A stretch of 64,000 nucleotides of DNA. Source: Desulfoferula sp040751985 (GTDB lineage: Bacteria; Desulfobacterota; Desulfarculia; Desulfarculales; Desulfarculaceae). This document shows positions 1 through 7,907 of the stretch, one piece after another. Made by a program: the position numbers and the translations under genes. How positions within the stretch are numbered: the stretch's first letter is position 1; the number at the start of each line of letters is the position of its first letter. The notes under the pieces were generated by a model. That model was given only the letters and a program-made list of their open reading frames with translations. It searched no databases and was not told the origin of the DNA. The DNA lies in contig JBFMFU010000003.1 in assembly GCA_040751985.1 (NCBI GenBank), positions 1 through 64,000 of the forward strand, given 5' to 3'.

Positions 1-24
1 CGACAAGCGGTTTAACTTGATATT

Positions 25-113
25 CCCTGGGGCTCGCCCCAGGGACCATTTGCTGGGGTTCCAAGGGGGCGCTTAGCAGCCCCTTGGTCAAGGGCGGGGT
101 CAATACCCCGCCC
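25..113. repeat. Three consecutive perfect hairpins in intergenic DNA
   Basis: Three perfect inverted repeats lie end to end: CCCTGGGG/CCCCAGGG (25-32 and 37-44, loop CTCG), CCAAGGGG/CCCCTTGG (61-68 and 80-87), and GGGCGGGGT/ACCCCGCCC (92-100 and 105-113, loop CAAT). No gene is visible in 1-442. None of the hairpins is followed by a clear T-tract, so they look more like intergenic palindromic elements than terminators. The gene they might serve would lie left of the window. Confidence 0.6.
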
Positions 114-178
114 GCGAAGTGGCTTCGTTTATCGCAAGGTTCCTAGGATAAGTCTGGACCGCTTGTCGCCTGCGGCGC

Positions 179-200
179 CCCGGACAATTAATTGTCCGGG
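179..200. repeat. 22-bp perfect palindrome followed by GGCCACCCA-like sequence
   Basis: The two halves CCCGGACAATT and AATTGTCCGGG are exact reverse complements with no spacer. The palindrome runs straight into GCCACCCA. The hairpin at 379-405 has the same following bases, so the two look like copies of one intergenic palindrome family with different stems. Confidence 0.6.
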
Positions 201-246
201 CCACCCAAGAGGTCCTGTTACCAGGCAACCCCAAAATAAAGCATAG

Positions 247-322
247 TCGTCATCGCGAGGAGCGGCGGCTTGGGCGGCTGGCACGAAGAAGATAGCCCCC
301 CGCCGCGACGTGGCGATCCTCC
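247..322. repeat. Dispersed intergenic repeat of the GTCATCGCGAGGAGC type
   Basis: The segment opens with a GTCATCGCGAGGAGC block and closes with GCGACGTGGCGATCC. This pairing resembles an intergenic repeat I recall from many bacterial genomes, often mis-annotated as short proteins containing CEARSAVAI or GIATSRRG. Reverse-strand reading here gives a GRIATSRRGA-like peptide, as expected of that family. I see only one copy in this window, so the assignment rests on recognition alone. Confidence 0.5.
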
Positions 323-378
323 CTTTCCCGATTCGCCCCGTCGCCTCGAACCTCTTGCCGCTCGGCCAGAGGCCTCGC

Positions 379-405
379 GGCCCCGACAGCATAGCTGTCG
401 GGGCC
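379..405. repeat. 12-bp stem hairpin (GGCCCCGACAGC / GCTGTCGGGGCC)
   Basis: A perfect 12-bp stem (379-390 and 394-405) closes a three-base ATA loop and is followed by ACCCA. It lies 38 bp beyond the stop codon of the reverse-strand DUF1566 gene. It could act as a hairpin terminator for that gene, although no T-tract follows on that strand. Its similarity in layout to 179-200 favours a dispersed palindrome. Confidence 0.55.
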
Positions 406-442
406 ACCCAGAACGTATTTGCCTTATGTGTAAGGGCCGGGT

Positions 443-1357
443 TTATCCCCGCCCTTCTTTCCCTCCGCTCACGGCCCACACGCAATAGTGCGGGTCCTTC
501 TTCTGCCCCACGCCGATGCCGCCCTTGTCCAGGTACAGGGCCATGGCCCACTCCGGGTCGTAGCCGCTGGTGGTGGCGGACCAGTACTGCTCCTGCACGC
601 CCACGAAGGGGTGGCCCACGGGCAGGGCCGGGTGGTGGGCCGAGGCGTCCACCAACAGCTCCAGCTCCTGGATGCTGGGCAGCCGCCAGCCCGTGCGCCC
701 GCCCAGCCCGCGCTGGTTCAGGGCCGCGGCCGCCTCCCTGGCCTGGAACCAGCTCATTGGCCCCGGGCCCAGGTCCGCGGCCCGGGCCCAGGTCAGGCCC
801 GTGAGGTTGTCCAGCACCACCGGGCCGGCGGCCGCGAAACGGGGCTGGGGCCAGGGCCGGCCTCGGCGCAGTTCGCCGTCCTGGCCGCTGCCCGCGCAGG
901 GCAGGGCCGCGCCCGCGGCCGTGAAGCAGCGCACCTGACCCGTGGCGGGCAGGGTCTCGCTCTGCCCCCGCACGGGCCACAGCAGATAGGAGCGGCCCTT
1001 GTCGCCGTAGAACAGGCGGCCGCCTTCGGTGTGCAAATACCAGGCGTAGGCCGGGTTGCCGGCGTAGCTGGTGGCGCTCCAGTACCAGGCCAGCTCCAGG
1101 CCCACAAAGGAGTGGCCCACGGGCAGGGCCGGCCGGGCCTGGCTGTAGTCGATGAGGCTCACCAGCTCGCGGCGGTTGGGCAGCCGCCAATCGCTATAGC
1201 CCAGGTGCACGCGGTCGTTGAGCCCGGCCACCCGCTCCAGGGCCTCGCCCCAGAAGCAGGGCTCGGCCAAGGGTGACAGGTCTTGCAACCAGGCCAGGCC
1301 CGTGGCCCGGTCGCGCACCAGGCCGCTGTCCAAGCTGAATCTGGGCGGTGGGGCCAA
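443..1357 (-). CDS. DUF1566 (Lcl C-terminal-like) two-repeat protein
   Basis: The 304-residue product contains two tandem DUF1566-type units, about residues 10-140 and 150-295. Each has the family signatures: GLxWL(Q) or GLTWA near the start, GWRLP or DWRLP followed by a leucine-rich helix (RRELVSLID, IQELELLVD), and a FVGxxxxYWSAT strand followed by VWAV or LLWPV. The family is common in secreted or surface proteins of Deltaproteobacteria, with unknown biochemical role. No signal peptide is visible with the TTG start at 1357, which has only a weak GGAAAGG ribosome site. An exported form would need a start further upstream, which the frame does not offer. The gene is divergent from the lipoprotein at 1475. 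Confidence 0.8.
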   Translation of the reverse strand: MAPPPRFSLDSGLVRDRATGLAWLQDLSPLAEPCFWGEALERVAGLNDRVHLGYSDWRLPNRRELVSLIDYSQARPALPVGHSFVGLELAWYWSATSYAGNPAYAWYLHTEGGRLFYGDKGRSYLLWPVRGQSETLPATGQVRCFTAAGAALPCAGSGQDGELRRGRPWPQPRFAAAGPVVLDNLTGLTWARAADLGPGPMSWFQAREAAAALNQRGLGGRTGWRLPSIQELELLVDASAHHPALPVGHPFVGVQEQYWSATTSGYDPEWAMALYLDKGGIGVGQKKDPHYCVWAVSGGKEGRG

Positions 1358-1474
1358 GGCCTTTCCTTTCGGCCCCGCGGGGCCAACCCTGCCGTATGGC
1401 GGTCAAAAAACTAATACATCTGCTGCTGGCCTTATGGTAACACTCTTTTAAGGGGCCACCCACGGGAGGAGAGC

Positions 1475-2062
1475 GTGATTCGGCGAGCGGCAAAGGGCGG
1501 GCAATGGCCAAAGGGCCTGGGGCTGGCGGTTGTGGCCGCCTGCCTGGCCGCGGTGGCCTGCTCCGGCGGGGAGGAGAATCTCTCGGCCAAGGCCCGGGAG
1601 TTCAAGGCCGCGGCCCTGGGCTATTTGCAGCGTACCAAGGCCGTGCTGCCCCGCCTGGAGGGGCCGGGCCTGGACCAGAAGGTGGACCAGGCCCTGCGCC
1701 GGGTGTTCCAGGAGGCCCACGCCAAGGGTGCGCCCCTGCCCTGCGCCGTGGCGGTGCTGGACCGCCAGGGCCGGGTTATCGCCGGGCGCTACCCCGACCC
1801 CCAGAAGCCCGAGGGAGAGACGGTGGCCAAGCCGGGCCAGAACTACTCCCGCTACCAGGGCATGCGGCAGGTGCTCCAGGACGGCCGCACCATGCACTTT
1901 CCCCTGTACGACCCCAGCGGCGAGCTCTACGCCGTGTGCGCGCCCCTGGAGCAGGACGGCTCGGTGCGGGGGGCCCTGTGCCTGGGCTTCGACGCCCGCA
2001 CCGTACACCAGGACCTGGGCGTGTCCGCCAAGGAGTTCCTGGCCCTGAACTTCAATCCCTAG
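1475..2062 (+). CDS. Cache-like sensor lipoprotein upstream of the Mla operon
   Basis: The 195-residue product starts at GTG 1475 behind GGGAGGAGAGC. An N-terminal hydrophobic stretch ends in a lipobox-like AAVAC near residue 29, so it is probably an outer- or inner-membrane-anchored periplasmic lipoprotein. Residues 80-185 read like a single Cache/PDC sensor domain (PCAVAVLDRQGRVIAGRYP, then YDPSGELYAVCAPL and a GALCLGFDA strand). Such domains bind small ligands. The stop codon is 21 bp before mlaE, so it is probably the first gene of the lipid-transport operon. Its role there is inferred from position only. Confidence 0.6.
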   Translation: MIRRAAKGGQWPKGLGLAVVAACLAAVACSGGEENLSAKAREFKAAALGYLQRTKAVLPRLEGPGLDQKVDQALRRVFQEAHAKGAPLPCAVAVLDRQGRVIAGRYPDPQKPEGETVAKPGQNYSRYQGMRQVLQDGRTMHFPLYDPSGELYAVCAPLEQDGSVRGALCLGFDARTVHQDLGVSAKEFLALNFNP

Positions 2063-2083
2063 GCCTGAGGCGGGGGGCTGGTT

Positions 2084-3232
2084 TTGGCCATGCTGCACAG
2101 ACATGGGGCGGAGGAATACCGGATCAGCCTGCAGGGCGCGCCGGGCGGCGACCAGGTCCTGCGCCTGAGCGGCCGCCTGGACCTGCCGGCCACGGAGCAT
2201 CTGCTGGCCCAGTTCCGGCGGGTGCTGGCGCCCACCCCGCCCGCCTCGCTGACCGTGGATCTGTCCGGGGTGGAGCACCTGGACAGCGGCGGGGCCCTGG
2301 CCCTGAACCTCTTGAGTCAGCGGGCGGCCGAGCGCCAGGTGCCCTTCAAGATGGAGGGCCTTAGCCCCCAGGCCCAGCAGATGCTGGCCCTGATGCAGCC
2401 CCAGCGCCTGGGCCCGCCGGCGCCGCCGCCCCATCCCCGCTCCCGCAACCCCGTCACCAACCTGGGCGTCGGGGTCCTGCGCCTGCTGGCGGACCTGGGG
2501 GAGGTGGTGGGCTTCGTGGGCTCGCTGGCCCGGGCCCTGGCCCTGGTGGCGCGGCGGCCGGCCATCCTGCGCTGGCGGGACGTGGAGCTGTACATGGAGC
2601 GGGTGGGCGTGGACGGCCTGCCCATCGTGGGGCTGATCAGCTTCCTGCTGGGGCTGATCATGGCCTTCATGAGCGCCATCCAGCTCAAGACCTTCGGGGC
2701 CAACATCTACGTGGCCGACCTGGTGGCGGTGGCCATGGTGCGCGAGCTAGGGCCCATCATGACCGCGGTGCTGGTGGCCGGACGCTCGGGCTCGGCCTTT
2801 GCGGCCGAGATCGGCACCATGGTGGTCAACGAGGAGGTGGACGCGCTCAAGGTGATGGGATTCAACGCCACGGTGTTCCTGGTGCTGCCCAAGATCGTGG
2901 CCGCGCTGTTGATGGTGCCCCTGCTGATCCTGTTCTCGGACCTACTGGGCATCGTGGGCGGCATGGTCATCGGCGTCACCTACCTGAACCTGACCGTGTA
3001 CACGTACGTGCAGCACACCTTCAGCGCCCTGTCGGTGCCCGCCATCACCACCGGGGCCTTGAAGGGGCTGGTGTTCGCCTTCTTGATAGCCGGCATCGGC
3101 TGCCAGCGGGGCCTGACGGTCAGCGGCGGGGCCCTGGGCGTGGGCCGGGCCACCACCGCCGCGGTGGTGGCGGGCATATTCCTGATCGTGGTGGCCGACA
3201 GCATCTTCGCCATCGTGACGTATTACCTGTAA
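2084..3232 (+). CDS. mlaE: MlaE-family ABC permease with N-terminal STAS domain
   Basis: Inner-membrane permease of an MCE/Mla phospholipid transport system. Residues 10-105 form a STAS (MlaB-like) domain: a VDLSGVEHLDSGGALALN core, with the usual position of the conserved serine occupied by the DSGG segment. Residues 125-380 are the MlaE permease, with the conserved RELGPIMTAVLVAGRSGSA segment, the EIGTM motif and several hydrophobic helices. MlaB is usually a separate protein and here is fused to the permease, an arrangement known in other bacteria. The start is TTG 2084, six bases after GGGGGG, or ATG 2090. It is followed 10 bp later by the ATPase gene. Confidence 0.9.
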   Translation: MAMLHRHGAEEYRISLQGAPGGDQVLRLSGRLDLPATEHLLAQFRRVLAPTPPASLTVDLSGVEHLDSGGALALNLLSQRAAERQVPFKMEGLSPQAQQMLALMQPQRLGPPAPPPHPRSRNPVTNLGVGVLRLLADLGEVVGFVGSLARALALVARRPAILRWRDVELYMERVGVDGLPIVGLISFLLGLIMAFMSAIQLKTFGANIYVADLVAVAMVRELGPIMTAVLVAGRSGSAFAAEIGTMVVNEEVDALKVMGFNATVFLVLPKIVAALLMVPLLILFSDLLGIVGGMVIGVTYLNLTVYTYVQHTFSALSVPAITTGALKGLVFAFLIAGIGCQRGLTVSGGALGVGRATTAAVVAGIFLIVVADSIFAIVTYYL

Positions 3233-3242
3233 GGGAGGCGCA

Positions 3243-4025
3243 TTGGTGAGCCAGACCGCCCTTAGCCCCAGCCCCAGCCAGCCGCCCATCGTGGTGGAGG
3301 GGGTGAGCCTGGGCTACGGCGGCAAGGCCCTCCTGGAGGGCCTGAGCTTCAGCGTGCAGTCCGGGGAGATCGTGGTCATCGCCGGGGGCAGCGGCTGCGG
3401 CAAGTCCACGGTGCTCAAGTCCGTCATCGGCCTGCTGAAGCCGCTGAGCGGACGCATCCTGGTGCACGGGGTGGACCTGGCCCGGACCTCGGACAAGGAG
3501 CTGGCCCAGGTGCGCCGCGGCTTCGGAGTGCTGTTCCAGTCTGGGGCCCTCTTGGGCTCCATGACCCTGGCCGAGAACGTGGCCTTGCCCCTGGCCGAGG
3601 TGGCCCACCTGGACCGCAGCGCCCTGGAGCTGCTAGTGCGCCTGAAGCTGTCGCTGGTGGACCTGGACGGCTTTCAGGACTACCTGCCGGCCGAGATATC
3701 CGGGGGCATGAAGAAGCGGGCAGCCCTGGCTCGGGCCCTGACCCTGGACCCCAGCCTGCTGTTCTTCGACGAGCCCTCGGCGGGGCTGGACCCGGTGACC
3801 AGCGCCGAGCTGGACCGGCTGATCCTGCGCCTGAACCAGACCCAGGGCACCACCATGCTCATCGTCACCCACGAGCTGGACTCCATCTACGCCATCGCCC
3901 ACCGGGTGGTGCTGCTGGACAAGGCCGCCAAGGGCATCATCGCCGTGGGCGAACCCCACCGGCTGCGCGACGACTCCCGCGACCCACGGGTGCAGGAGTT
4001 CTTCCACCGCCGGCCGCGGAATTGA
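3243..4025 (+). CDS. mlaF: MlaF-family ABC transporter ATPase
   Basis: Cytoplasmic ATPase that drives the MlaE permease. The 260-residue protein has a Walker A at GGSGCGKST (near residue 50), the Q-loop LFQSG typical of the MlaF subfamily, the signature ISGGMKKRAALARAL, Walker B LLFFDEPSAGLDP and the switch histidine in VTHEL. The start is TTG 3243 or GTG 3246, just after AGGGAGG. It lies between mlaE and mlaD in one operon with gaps of 10-14 bp. Confidence 0.92.
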   Translation: MVSQTALSPSPSQPPIVVEGVSLGYGGKALLEGLSFSVQSGEIVVIAGGSGCGKSTVLKSVIGLLKPLSGRILVHGVDLARTSDKELAQVRRGFGVLFQSGALLGSMTLAENVALPLAEVAHLDRSALELLVRLKLSLVDLDGFQDYLPAEISGGMKKRAALARALTLDPSLLFFDEPSAGLDPVTSAELDRLILRLNQTQGTTMLIVTHELDSIYAIAHRVVLLDKAAKGIIAVGEPHRLRDDSRDPRVQEFFHRRPRN

Positions 4026-4038
4026 AAGGAAGGGGCTC

Positions 4039-5004
4039 ATGAGCACCCAGGTCTCCAACTTCAAGGTGGGGCTGTTCGTGATCCTGGGCCTGGTGCTGGG
4101 GGTGGGCGCCATCGCCTGGCTGGGCGCCTCCCAGTACCTCAAGGGGGCCAAGATCTACGTCACCTTCTTCAACGAGTCGGTACAGGGCCTGCAGCCGGAC
4201 TCCACGGTCAAGTACCGGGGCGTGGACGTGGGCCGGGTCAAGGCCATCCGGGTGGCCCCGGACTACCGCCTTATCGAGGTGGTGATGGCCGTGGAGTTCG
4301 AGGGCGACCTGTCCAAGGAGATGGTGGCCCAGCTGACCAACGTGGGCATCACCGGCATCGCCTTCATCGAGCTGGACCGCAAGAAGCCCGGCGCGGCCGA
4401 CGAGTCGCCGCGCATAGACTTCGTGGCCGAGCACCCCATCATCCCCTCGCGGCCCTCGGAGTTGAGCCGCATCGTCTCCACCCTGGACAAGGTGATGAGC
4501 CAGCTGAAGGAGCTGGACTTCAAGGGCATGGGCAGCAAGCTGGACCAGACCCTGGCCAGCACACAGAAGCTCTTGGGCGACCAGCGGCTGCAGCGGGCCA
4601 TGACCCACCTGGAGGCGGCCACCGCCGCCACCGAGAAGCTGGCCGCCCGCCTGAACCAGCGCCTGAACGACCAGACCGTGCAGGAGCTGGTGGACAACTC
4701 ACGGGCCACCATAGCGGCGGGCCGGCGCATGCTGGCCGAGCTGGAGCGGGAGCTCAAGGCCATGCAGCTGGCCCAGACCACGGCCCGGGCCAGCCGGCTG
4801 TTCAGCGACCTGGAACAGCGCAGCCAGCAGATGGGCGCCCAGGCCCAGGAGCTGGCCCTGCAGGCCCAGGGCATCGGCCGCAACCTGGAGCAGGCCTCGG
4901 CCAACCTGCGCGACCTGTTGGCCCGCCTGCAGCATAACCCCTCGGCCCTCATCTTCAGCCAGCCGCCGCCTCCCCGCCGGGAGCGGGCGGCCAGGGGGAA
5001 TTAG
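4039..5004 (+). CDS. mlaD: MlaD-family MCE-domain protein
   Basis: The 321-residue periplasmic protein is anchored by one N-terminal membrane helix (about residues 8-28, FKVGLFVILGLVLGVGAIAW). An MCE domain follows at about 35-115 (YVTFFNESVQGLQPDSTVKY, then VKAIRV and GITGIAFIEL), and a long helical C-terminal half rich in A, L, Q and E is probably coiled coil. MCE proteins form hexameric rings that pass lipids between the membranes. ATG 4039 follows GAAAGGAAGG. The next gene starts three bases after the stop, so the two are probably translationally coupled. Confidence 0.9.
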   Translation: MSTQVSNFKVGLFVILGLVLGVGAIAWLGASQYLKGAKIYVTFFNESVQGLQPDSTVKYRGVDVGRVKAIRVAPDYRLIEVVMAVEFEGDLSKEMVAQLTNVGITGIAFIELDRKKPGAADESPRIDFVAEHPIIPSRPSELSRIVSTLDKVMSQLKELDFKGMGSKLDQTLASTQKLLGDQRLQRAMTHLEAATAATEKLAARLNQRLNDQTVQELVDNSRATIAAGRRMLAELERELKAMQLAQTTARASRLFSDLEQRSQQMGAQAQELALQAQGIGRNLEQASANLRDLLARLQHNPSALIFSQPPPPRRERAARGN

Positions 5005-5006
5005 CC

Positions 5007-5687
5007 ATGTTTTGGCAAGCCTTCCGCAACCTGACCTGGCCGGCGCTGGCCCTGCTGCTGGCGCTCATGCTGCTGCCCGCCTGCCTGGGCGGCCAGGCCC
5101 AGCCCTACGTCCACCAGTATTTGCTGGACTACCCCCCGCCGCGCCTGAGCGACCTGGCCCCCCTGCCGGCGGCGGTGCAGGTGGGCCGCTTCAGCGCCGC
5201 GCCGGAGCTGCAGAGCCTGAACATGTTCTTCGCCCCCCAGGGCCAGGAGCGCGACCACTACCCCTATCACCGCTGGCTGGTGAACCCGGACCAGTTGGTC
5301 AGCGGCGTGCTGCTCAGGGACCTGGTGGCCAGCGGCCTGTTCAAGGCCGCCCTGGGGCCGGGCAGCCTGCAGCAGGCCCGCTTCGTGATGGAGGGCGGGG
5401 TGCAGAGCTTCGCGGAAGAGGACCAGGGCAGCCGGGCCCAGGCCAGCCTGGAGCTGGTCATTACCCTGCTGGACACCCGCCAGGCCGAGCTATACCGCCG
5501 GGTGTTGTTCCAGCGCACCTACCGGGCTGAGCAGGCCATGAGCGCCCAGAGCGGACCGGCCCTGGCCGCGGCCATGAGCCGGGCCATGGCCGCGCTCTCG
5601 CCGCGCATCATCAAGGACGTACACGCGGCCATGCAAAAGCGCCTGGCCGAGGGAAAGCCGCCGCTCAGCAAGCCGGCCCCGCAGTAG
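5007..5687 (+). CDS. ABC-type transport auxiliary lipoprotein (PqiC/DUF330-like)
   Basis: The 226-residue product has a signal peptide ending in a lipobox (LMLLPAC, Cys near residue 28). The domain that follows matches the ABC_trans_aux family (PF03886): YLLDYPPP, VQVGRF, then YHRWLVNPDQLVSGVLLRDL and FVMEGGVQSF. Family members are outer-membrane-facing partners of MCE systems. It closes the operon, which lacks a recognisable mlaC in this window. This lipoprotein may take the place of the soluble shuttle, which is an inference. Confidence 0.85.
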   Translation: MFWQAFRNLTWPALALLLALMLLPACLGGQAQPYVHQYLLDYPPPRLSDLAPLPAAVQVGRFSAAPELQSLNMFFAPQGQERDHYPYHRWLVNPDQLVSGVLLRDLVASGLFKAALGPGSLQQARFVMEGGVQSFAEEDQGSRAQASLELVITLLDTRQAELYRRVLFQRTYRAEQAMSAQSGPALAAAMSRAMAALSPRIIKDVHAAMQKRLAEGKPPLSKPAPQ

Positions 5688-5709
5688 GCCGGGCCGGGCG
5701 GCCGGAGGC

Positions 5710-6939
5710 CTATATCTTCTTGGACAGGGAGAAGCAGAAGGCGGCGCCGCGGCCCTGGACAGGCTCCAGCCAGGCCTGGCCGCCGTGGCGCTGGGCGATC
5801 TCCTTGACGATGGCCAGGCCCAGGCCGGTGCCCTCGGTGCCCTGGGAGGTGGCGGCGCGCTTGAACAGGGTGAAGAGCTTGTCGGCCAGCTCCGGCGGCA
5901 CCCCCTGCCCGTCGTCGCGCACCTTGATCACCGCCTGCTCGGGCTGCTCTTCGGCGCTGACCTCTATGCGGCTGAGCTGGGGCCCGCCGTACTTGAGGGC
6001 GTTGTCCAACAGGTTCATCAGGGCCCGGGCCAGGGCCGCGCGGTCGGCGGTGAGCCGCAGGGGACGGGGCGGCAGGGCCAGCTCCACCCCGGCCGCCTGC
6101 AGGCGCTCGGCCAGCTCGTCGGCCAGCTCGGCCAGCACCTCCCCCAGCTCCAGCTCCATCGGCTCCAGGGGGGCCTCCTTGGCCCGGATGTAGTGGTTCA
6201 CCTCCTGGGTCAGGTCCTCCAGGCGGCCGGCGGCCCGCTCTATCTGGTCCATGATCACCCGGCCCTTTTCATCCAGGCTGTGGTCCAGGTGCTTGGCCAG
6301 CCGCCGCACCAGGGCGTGCACGCCGCCGGCCGGGCTCTTCATGTCGTGGCAGGCGGTGTAGGCGAAGAACTTAACCGCCTCCTTCTGCTCGTTGAGCAGC
6401 CGGGCCTGCAGTACGCTCTCGGCGGCGGTGGCGGTGAGGTTGCCCATGACCATGGACAGGTCGATGGTGCTCATCTCCAGGGGGATCACCTTGCGGGCAG
6501 CCAGGTTCATCACTCCCAGCACCCGGTCGCGGGTGATCAAGGGCAGGCAGATGACCACCTTGAAGCCCTTGCTGGCCAGCAGGGCCGCCCGCCGGCGGTC
6601 GCCCAGGTCTTCCACGTGCATGGCCAGGAAGCTGCGGTCGCGGGCGGCCTTGCCGGTGAAGCTGTTGGGCGCGTAGACCGTCTCCAGGCCGCTGGGGTCC
6701 AGCCCGCGAAAGGCCGCCAACTGGAACTGGTCTCCGCCGGGCTGCATCAGATACACCCGGCCGGCGCTGACCCCGAACTCCTCCATGACCAGGCTCAGGG
6801 AGATATCCCAGACCTGATCCAGGTCCACGCAGATGGAAAGCTGGTTGCTGAGCTTGAGGAGGACCGACAGGGCGCGGTTGCGCTGGCCCAGCTGGTCCTG
6901 GTCCAGGGAAACGGTTATGAGGCGCTGGTTGCGCAGCAC
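5710..6939 (-). CDS. GAF-domain sensor histidine kinase
   Basis: The 409-residue protein has no membrane segments. A GAF domain occupies about residues 25-175. A HisKA region has its phosphoacceptor His198 in the segment CHDMKSPAGG, and the ATPase domain carries the N box (LMNLLDNALKYGG), G1 (RDDGQGVP), F box (LFTLFKR) and G2 (GTGLGLAIVKE). All key residues are present, so it should be an active cytoplasmic kinase. No response regulator gene is adjacent. The start is GTG 6939, with a weak ribosome site. It lies convergent to the Mla operon and downstream of the small gene at 7013-7261. Confidence 0.9.
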   Translation of the reverse strand: MLRNQRLITVSLDQDQLGQRNRALSVLLKLSNQLSICVDLDQVWDISLSLVMEEFGVSAGRVYLMQPGGDQFQLAAFRGLDPSGLETVYAPNSFTGKAARDRSFLAMHVEDLGDRRRAALLASKGFKVVICLPLITRDRVLGVMNLAARKVIPLEMSTIDLSMVMGNLTATAAESVLQARLLNEQKEAVKFFAYTACHDMKSPAGGVHALVRRLAKHLDHSLDEKGRVIMDQIERAAGRLEDLTQEVNHYIRAKEAPLEPMELELGEVLAELADELAERLQAAGVELALPPRPLRLTADRAALARALMNLLDNALKYGGPQLSRIEVSAEEQPEQAVIKVRDDGQGVPPELADKLFTLFKRAATSQGTEGTGLGLAIVKEIAQRHGGQAWLEPVQGRGAAFCFSLSKKI

Positions 6940-7012
6940 GGGTTTGCCCCGCCGCTAGAGCGGCCAGCCCTGGGGCGGGGCCCCGGGGCAGACGGGCCGG
7001 GGGCCGGCGGAT

Positions 7013-7261
7013 CTAGGCGTAGTATTCGAAGTTTTTGACGAACTGGCCGATCTGCACGCCCAGGTACACGCACTGGGTGCCCTCCAGGCAGGCCAGGGCG
7101 TCCTTCTGGTCCAGCAGGGTGTGCAGGCGGAGGTCGCCCTTGCTCAGCATGATCACCCAGTAGTTCTTGTCCGGCTTGAACTCCAGGTCCAGGGTCAGGC
7201 CGTGCTTGGCTATCTCGGGGTACATCTCCCTGAGCTTGGCGGCCAAAGCGCCCTTGTCCAT
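7013..7261 (-). CDS. Small conserved-looking cytoplasmic protein, 82 residues
   Basis: I do not recognise the family. The protein is acidic to neutral with no membrane helix, and has an alternating strand pattern (LTLDLEFKPDKNYWVIMLSKG, then LRLHTLLDQKDALACLEGTQ) that suggests a small alpha/beta fold. The start ATG 7261 is supported by CTGGAGGATAACC directly upstream. It precedes the histidine kinase in the same direction with a 73-bp gap, so the two may share a transcript. Confidence 0.7.
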   Translation of the reverse strand: MDKGALAAKLREMYPEIAKHGLTLDLEFKPDKNYWVIMLSKGDLRLHTLLDQKDALACLEGTQCVYLGVQIGQFVKNFEYYA

Positions 7262-7360
7262 GGTTATCCTCCAGGCTAGGCGGGTCAGAGAGTGAGCTAC
7301 GCCCTCATGCTAGAGGCAAGCCTGGGGGGTGTCAATGCCTAAGGGTCGGCCCTGGCAGGC

Positions 7361-7366
7361 TATAAT
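7361..7366 (+). promoter_or_regulatory. Likely -10 box (TATAAT) for the lipoprotein/hydrolase pair
   Basis: A consensus TATAAT sits 28 bp before the GTG at 7395. No good -35 is visible at the matching distance (TGTCAA is 25 bp upstream). Its position inside the longer reading frame argues that translation starts at 7395 and not at 7329. Confidence 0.45.
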
Positions 7367-7394
7367 GGAACCAAGCAGGGGAAGGAGGCGGAGT

Positions 7395-7907
7395 GTGCGC
7401 CTGAGGAGGCTGATCTGTTTGGCCGCGGCTCTCTTTATGGCCGGCTGCGGCGGATTATATGCCCCGGTGGGGGACCACCCCGCCCGCCTGGTGGTGGCCG
7501 TGGCCGGCCGCATCAGCCAGGCCGACATCGACCGGGCGGTGGCCGACAAGATAGGCCCCTTAGAGGACCAGCCCACCCTGGACCACTGGCTGGGCCCGCC
7601 CTTCTGGCAGGTGCAGGTGTCCCGGTTCGGAGGGGCCGGGGCGGTCTGGCGGCTGCAGCCCCTGTCGGGCCTGGCCCTGCCCCAGGTGGGCCTGGCCGCC
7701 AAGGGCCTGGCCGAGTTTCTGACCCCGGCCGGGCCCGGCCGCTACCGCCTGTTCTTCTCCTGCGTGGTCACCCACTACTGGTCCGAGGGCCTGCGCACCT
7801 ATCAGGAGCCCATTTACGTGCGCATGTGGGGTCGGGACATGCAGCTAAACCTGCCCGCCGGCGGCCGCCTGGAGCTGGACCCCTTCAGCGGGCCGGGCCG
7901 GCCGTGA
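7395..7907 (+). CDS. Small lipoprotein, 170 residues
   Basis: GTG 7395 is chosen because GAAGGAGG lies seven bases upstream and because the resulting N-terminus is a compact lipoprotein signal (RLICLAAALFMAGC, Cys near residue 18). The mature part contains an LVVAVAGRISQADIDRAVADKIG stretch and a C-terminal YVRMWGRDMQLNLPAGG region. I recognise no family. Its stop overlaps the start of the next lipoprotein gene by four bases (GTGA), so the two are translationally coupled and probably work together in the periplasm. Confidence 0.7.
   Translation: MRLRRLICLAAALFMAGCGGLYAPVGDHPARLVVAVAGRISQADIDRAVADKIGPLEDQPTLDHWLGPPFWQVQVSRFGGAGAVWRLQPLSGLALPQVGLAAKGLAEFLTPAGPGRYRLFFSCVVTHYWSEGLRTYQEPIYVRMWGRDMQLNLPAGGRLELDPFSGPGRP

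Noticed and set aside
7329..7394. Upstream extension of the small lipoprotein gene to 7329.
   Set aside because: A TATAAT -10 box lies inside the extension, and GAAGGAGG with GTG 7395 gives a clean lipoprotein signal.
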